Positions 59,341-64,000 of a stretch of DNA of 64,000 nt are shown here, piece by piece (position 1 is the stretch's first letter; each line of letters opens with the position of its first letter). Under the pieces are notes generated by a model. That model was not told where the DNA came from. It made no database searches and saw only the letters and a program-made list of their open reading frames with translations. The stretch is from Chamaelirium japonicum (lineage: Eukaryota; Streptophyta; Magnoliopsida; Liliales; Melanthiaceae): assembly GCA_947650365.1 (NCBI GenBank), contig CANTAL010000004.1, forward strand, positions 2,825,501 to 2,889,500. Reading direction: 5' to 3'. The translations under genes were made by a program, and so were the position numbers.

Positions 59341-60375
59341 GCAGCCTCTACAGTCAAAGAGTCGTCTAGGCGACCCCCTAGGCGGGCGGTTTTATCTAGG
59401 CGACCGCCTAGGCGCCTGGGCAATTTTTAACTTGACCCAATTTGGGATTTTTTCCAAAATTGAGTTGAATTAACCAAAATTGAGTTGCATTAACGCAAAA
59501 TTGAGTTGCATTAAATCAAATTGAGTTGAACAAACTCAAAATTGAGTTAAATTAACTAAAATTCTTATGATAGATTCATAAGAATTTGGGGGTTTTCCAA
59601 AATTGAGTTGAATTAACTAAAAATTTAGTTGAATTAACTCAATCTTATGATGGGTTCATAAGAATTTGGTTTTCAAAATTGAGTTGAATTAACTCAAAAT
59701 TGAGTTGCATTAACACAAATTCAGTTGAATAAACTCAAAATTGAGTTGAATTAGCTCAAATTATTATGATGGGTTCATAAGAATTTGGGGGTTTTTCAAA
59801 ATTGAGTTGAATTAACTCAAACTTTTTATGTTGGGTTCATAAGTATTTGAGGGGTTTTCAAAATTGAGTTGAATTAACTCAAAATTGACTTGAATTAACT
59901 CAAAATTGAGTTGCATTAAATCAAATTGAGTTGAATAAACTCAAAATTGAGTTTAATTAACTCTAACTCAAATTCTTATGATTGGTTTATAAGTATTTGT
60001 GGTTTTTCAAAATTAAGTTGAATTAACACAAAATTGAGTTGAATTAATTAAAATTTTTATAATGGGTTTATAAGAATTTCTTTCAAATTTGAGTTGAATT
60101 AACTCAAAATTAAGTAGAATTACTCAAATTGAGTAAAACTAACTCAAAATTAGTTGAATTAACTCAAATTCTTGTGATGGGTTCATAACAAATTAGGGGT
60201 TTTTCAAAATTGAGTTGAATTAACTCAAAATTGAGTTGAATTTAAATATTTATACTATCTATAAATATATTTAAATATTTAATAATTACTCATCGCCTAG
60301 GCGTTGCTTAGGTGCCGCTTCACCCAGACAGGCCAAAACGCCTAGGTGCCGCCCAGCCGCCTTGACTACACTGAT
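59340..60375. mobile_element. Non-autonomous element with CTAGGCG ends and AT-rich palindromic repeats
   Basis: The left end AGTCAAAGAGTCGTCTAGGC and the complement of the right end (AGTCAAGGCGGC..CACCTAGGCG) form an imperfect inverted repeat rich in CGCCTAGGCG. Between them, about 59450-60240 consists of near-palindromic AAATTGAGTTGAATTAACTC units and a recurring TTATGATGGGTTCATAAGAA unit. No coding sequence. I cannot fix the superfamily because no clean target duplication is visible. Confidence 0.55.
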
Positions 60376-61376
60376 TGCAGCTATCTAGGTGGCCGATGGC
60401 TAATTAATAAATTGGCAATGCTAGAAAACTACACGAAGCACATCTTGAGCATCCTTTATGATGCGACCAATTCATCATCATTGTCACATCATGTTTATCA
60501 TTTGTTGTATTTTCTTTTATTTTCAGCATATTCAAACTTATTTTGTCATGTTCGAATATTATTAGTTACTTCATTGGTATGAGGGATGTCCATACCCATG
60601 TTTGGAAGCTTTAGGTTCAATCTGAGCTAACCCATATGTGTTTATTTGGCTTTAATAATATAATAGGCTAATAGGGGCTGCATGGACAACCGATGGTCAA
60701 GATTAGAACCCGATCCGATGACCAATAGACATAATTAATGTCATTTAATGGCATGGCACTTGAACGGGCCTTTAATGGGCTTAAGTGGAGCCGGACTCAC
60801 TCGAACCCACTCCTTTTCTCTCTCCTCCACGGTTCAACCAGCCCGGCCCCCCTTCTTCCGCTCTTTTCACGCAGAACACATCTCGCAGCCCCCCCTTCCC
60901 GGTCCCCATTCTCTCTTTCTTTTCTCCCTCTTCTTTCCTTATTTGATTCAAGACATCATGGCCCTCGGTTTATTGAAAAGTGATCCACACTTATGATTTG
61001 TGTGCCCTAATTATATAAAAAGAGATCTACAAAGAAAACAAGGCTGATTTTGATATTGTGAAAGAACTCTCAAGATCAAGACGGTTGCTGCCCTGCTCCT
61101 TATGTCCCCACTTCGCCCCGGGAAGGTGTATTGGTTAGCAAACTAAAGGATCCAACACCCTACGTTGTTGGCCTTGCTCCACGAGAGGGTTCTTCAACGT
61201 CTCTTTGCAACCCGCATCGGTTTGGACATTCTCCACATATCATTCGCTCGCTTTAATCTATTCCGTTAGAAGCAAGAGACGGCTAGGGTTTTGGAGAGAA
61301 TAGAATGTGCCTTATTAGGGGACTAAGCCCAATATATATACAACATCCTATACATGTAGCCCGACCCGTCTATACA
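60376..61376. other. Intergenic, no supportable gene
   Basis: Frames of about 80 codons at 60346-60996 have no domain. 61000-61370 resembles generic LTR-like sequence but has no diagnostic ends. Confidence 0.35.
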
Positions 61377-61950
61377 CTAGTAAATACCTGTGCCCGTTGG
61401 CACTCGGACGGCCTGCCTTGGCATGTGATTCATTTGTTAGAGTTAATTAACCTTCCAAAAAAAAGTACTACTTAACATCAAATGGCCATTAAATACCATT
61501 GAATAGGTATTTATTATCTTTATAGTAGGTTTTTAACAGGATTCATAAGAGAACAATTTAGGTTTTTACAAAAACCATCAATTTGGATGCATAAATGCCA
61601 TTAAATATGTATTTATTATCTTTATAGTAGGTATTCCATTAATAGGCAATGGCCCTTTAAATGTTTACCTTTTTGTATTTCTTTTTGAAATCAAGGCTAT
61701 ATCTCTTAGCTGCTGATATGGAAAGTACATTAGTGCTGCAAGTTCTAGTGTTTCCTTTAAATCGGAGGAGCCTTGCGATTTTGTTGATCGGATGATAGGA
61801 CGGCCAGATGGTTCGTTTTGGTTACTTCATGTTGTACACACATGGGAAGGGGAAGAGATGGCCAGATTTATCTTGTTGATTTTGTCTCGGAGCATTTTTT
61901 AGGATGACAAAGTTGTTACTAACGCGAACCGTTGTAGCATGTTATATAGA
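61377..61950 (-). mobile_element. Non-autonomous Helitron H3 (574 bp)
   Basis: CTAG at 61377-61380 preceded by A; hairpin GTGCCAACGGGCAC close by. The other end is TCTATATAACATGC on the minus strand, ending at 61950 and followed by T. Shares the first 13 bases of its 5' end with H1 and H2. Confidence 0.75.
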
Positions 61951-62148
61951 TGTAACTTGACCCGTCTATACACTAGTGCATGCCCGTGCCTGTCGGCACT
62001 GCAGCGGGCCGCCTTCGGCGGCAACACACGCCCCAGGCATCACCACCCCACCGTCGTATGCAATGACAACACACCTTCGGCATGCCCGTGCCGATTGACA
62101 TGAAGCGGGAGCCTTCGGTGCGAACAACCAACCCCCAACTCCGCTACC

Positions 62149-62184
<36 letters not shown>

Positions 62185-62269
62185 TGGGGAAAGAGAGAGA
62201 GAGAGCAAGGTCGTCTCGATACAAACTGAGGCCTAAGGCGAAAATTCTAAACTCGAAGTTAGCGGGTTT

Positions 62270-62610
62270 AGATTTGGCCTAAACGGGTTCGGGTCATATA
62301 AGGGTCAACCCGATCGACCCGTTTATTTAATGGGTCGGGTTCGGGTTTGTACTTATAGCCCGATTGACCCGACTTGACCAGTTTACCAAATGGGTCGTGT
62401 CAACCCGACCCGACCCGAGCCAACCTGACCCAATCCGAGCCAACCCGAGCCGACCCGGTTAGTAAACGGGTTAAACGGGTCGGGTCGGGTCGGGTTTGGG
62501 TTTAAGTTGTTGACCCGTTTATTAAATGGGTCGGGTTCGGGTTGGGTGTTTTGCCCTTATACCTATGTCTCAACCCAACCTGACCCGACCCATTGCCACC
62601 CCTACTTGAA
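62270..62610. repeat. GGGTCGGGTT/AACCCGACCC short-motif repeats
   Basis: Alternating blocks of (AACCCGACCCG)n and its complement. A similar stretch lies in H2 at about 45960-46150. Confidence 0.85.
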
Positions 62611-63096
62611 GGCAGACGTAGGGCTGCAACTTGGGCGAGCCAACCGGAACCCAACCCGAGCCCAACCCGAATTATTTCTCCTCTACCATATTGAAGCCGA
62701 TCAACCCATCCCGCACAACCTGATCAACCTGGCCAACCCGACGAATTAGGCTAGGGCTAAGGAAGTTCAAACAGACCTTGGGTTGGGTTGGGTTGGGGGT
62801 ACAAAAGATGCTAAGTTAGGGCTTTGAGGTTTGGGGTACAAAAGAAAAGGGCAATGTTGGTATTAAGGGGTCACTGAGTAAGTTATTGAGAAACGATAGG
62901 GAGACGGGGGCTAGTTACAGATTTTTGGGGTATGAATAAAATTTCCCAAAGATTAGGATAAATTACACTTTGCCCCTCTGTAGTTTTGCTCAAAAACACT
63001 TAACTCCCATGTAGTTTATTTTGTTCCAAATCGCTCCCTAAAGTTTGAAATGTTAGCACAATACACCCTTTTATCAACTACATAATTTCCTTGTTT

Positions 63097-63430
63097 GGTG
63101 ATTTTTATCTGATCGAAACTGAATTCAAGGGGGGCAAAATGTTGTTTTATAGCTATAAGGGGGTTTAGTGTTTTTAAGTTAAACTTCAGGGGGCAAAGTG
63201 TAATTTATTCTAAAGATTCTTATATTAATTGAAATTTGAGAGTGATTTTTATAAGGGATTTCGGGTGATTTTTATATGATCGAAACTGAATTGAAGGGGG
63301 CAAAATGTTGTTTTATAGCTATAAGGGGGTTTAGTGTTTTTAAGTTAAACTTCAGGGGGCAAAGTATAATTTACTCTAAAGATTCTTATATTAATTGAGA
63401 TTTGAGAGTGATTTTTGTGAGGGATTTCGG
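63097..63430. repeat. 167-bp tandem duplication
   Basis: GATTTTTATCTGATCGAAAC at about 63100 recurs as GATTTTTATATGATCGAAAC at about 63267. The following sequence (CAAAATGTTGTTTTATAGCT and onward) repeats with few differences. Confidence 0.92.
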
Positions 63431-63612
63431 ATGATTGGATTGCCTTCTTTGTGAGCCAATTAATTCTGTATTAATTGAGGAACTTCCCTTGTGAAGAAGT
63501 GAAGGGATGAGCCCCATTCTATGGTTAGATCAAGAGATGATGATCAAATCTATCCGTCCATTTTTGTCTAGTCAGCAAGTTGTTCCGTTTTGCCTAGTCA
63601 ATATGTTAATAC

Positions 63613-64000
63613 CCCCCCTCCCTCAAACTCACAATGGATCATATACCGAGAGTTTGCTAACAAAGTGACGGAAGCGTGCAAAAGTAAAAGACTTCGTGTG
63701 GAAGTTGGCAGTCTGCTCCTCTGAGGGGATAAAGGCAAGGAAATGGTGTTGGCAAGAAACTCCTGACGATCATAGTGGTAGTCAACCTGGATATGTTTTG
63801 TCCGTTCGTGAAAAGCAAAGTTGCTAGCAATCTGAATATCACTCCGGTTGTCAAAGAAAAGAGGTGTAAGCCCAGATATCTTGACTTCCAAGTCCAGTAG
63901 GAGTCGAAACCAAACAATATCTGTGGTGGTATAATCCATAGTCATGTATTCTGTGTTGGTAGAATCCATAGCCATGTATTCAACTTTCAACTGTCTCAAT
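63613..64000 (-). pseudogene. copia RNase H C-terminal fragment (continues beyond window)
   Basis: The minus-strand translation contains FFDNRSDIQIASNFAFHERT, the copia RNase H end (CDN..IQIA..HERTKHI pattern). The Cys of the usual CDN is Phe. Near 63720 the homologous sequence changes frame, so the terminal part is frameshifted. A polypurine-like tract (complement of the C-run at 63612-63619) marks where the LTR should start, but the sequence to the left is Helitron H4. It is a different copia lineage from E1/C2. Confidence 0.8.

Larger units (their letters stand above)
61973..63600 (-). mobile_element. Non-autonomous Helitron H4 (5' terminus missing)
   Basis: CTAG at 61973-61976 preceded by A, then hairpins GTGCC-TGTC-GGCAC and GCCGCC-TTC-GGCGGC. 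The right part (about 63530-63600) resembles the 5' subterminal region of H1/H2 (GACTAGACAAAA, CAAAACGGAA), but the TCTATATAAC terminus is lost at the junction with a copia fragment. Inside: (GA)n at 62151-62179, ACCCGACCC-type repeats (62270-62610) and a 167-bp tandem duplication. Confidence 0.65.

Noticed and set aside
61000..61376. LTR-like sequence left of Helitron H3
   Set aside because: The general look is LTR-like, but there are no TG..CA ends, primer binding site or second copy in the window.

Overview
The window is nuclear DNA from a flowering plant. The signs are Ty1/copia retrotransposons primed by initiator-methionine tRNA, a CACTA (En/Spm) transposon whose intron-containing genes have GT..AG splice sites, Helitron termini, a Tourist-like MITE, and the end of a pentatricopeptide-repeat (PPR) gene. 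I cannot name the species. It is almost entirely a nested transposon cluster, and the only host-type gene I can support is the PPR fragment near 57.2-58.7 kb.

Layout. 1-9260: a copia element (E1) on the + strand with two LTRs; its gag-pol frame carries nonsense codons but no frameshift. 9261-12904: a 70-bp minisatellite, one copy of a GC-rich LTR-like repeat (family R), a GC-rich imperfect-repeat stretch, and the start of a second R copy. 12905-38883: a minus-strand copia insertion (C2, same family as E1) that split that second R copy. Its left LTR is itself split by a 15,094-bp CACTA transposon (14336-29429). A copy of the R flank (29943-30896) and a second, truncated left LTR lie inside this block, so the locus is a rearranged duplication. 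38884-40590: the rest of the R copy. 40591-44420: a decayed minus-strand ORF of 'putative gypsy-type transposon' style with a coiled-coil tail, then a gypsy-type LTR on the + strand. 45132-47177 and 61377-about 63600: four non-autonomous Helitrons, all with the 3' end to the left. In between: a SINE-like unit, an LTR remnant (49.1-49.5 kb), a diverged solo LTR of the E1/C2 lineage (50.6-52.6 kb), a MITE (54720-55148), simple repeats, the PPR exons and an AT-rich repeat element (59.3-60.4 kb). The window ends in a decayed copia RNase H fragment.

The most notable object is the CACTA element. It has matching CACTA/TAGTG ends, a CCT target duplication, subterminal ACCGACGG repeats, and two minus-strand genes whose exons join in frame without a stop: a 1113-residue TNP2-type transposase (4 exons) and a 425-residue Ptta/En-Spm-type protein with a coiled coil (6 exons). 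It also carries about 29.7 tandem copies of a 181-bp satellite-like repeat (15334-20700), with about three more copies in inverted orientation (22731-23312) upstream of the second gene. It therefore looks autonomous, or recently so, while hosting a satellite array with block duplications.

All boundaries were read by eye. Splice junctions, family assignments and divergence estimates are inferences from sequence, without database searches.
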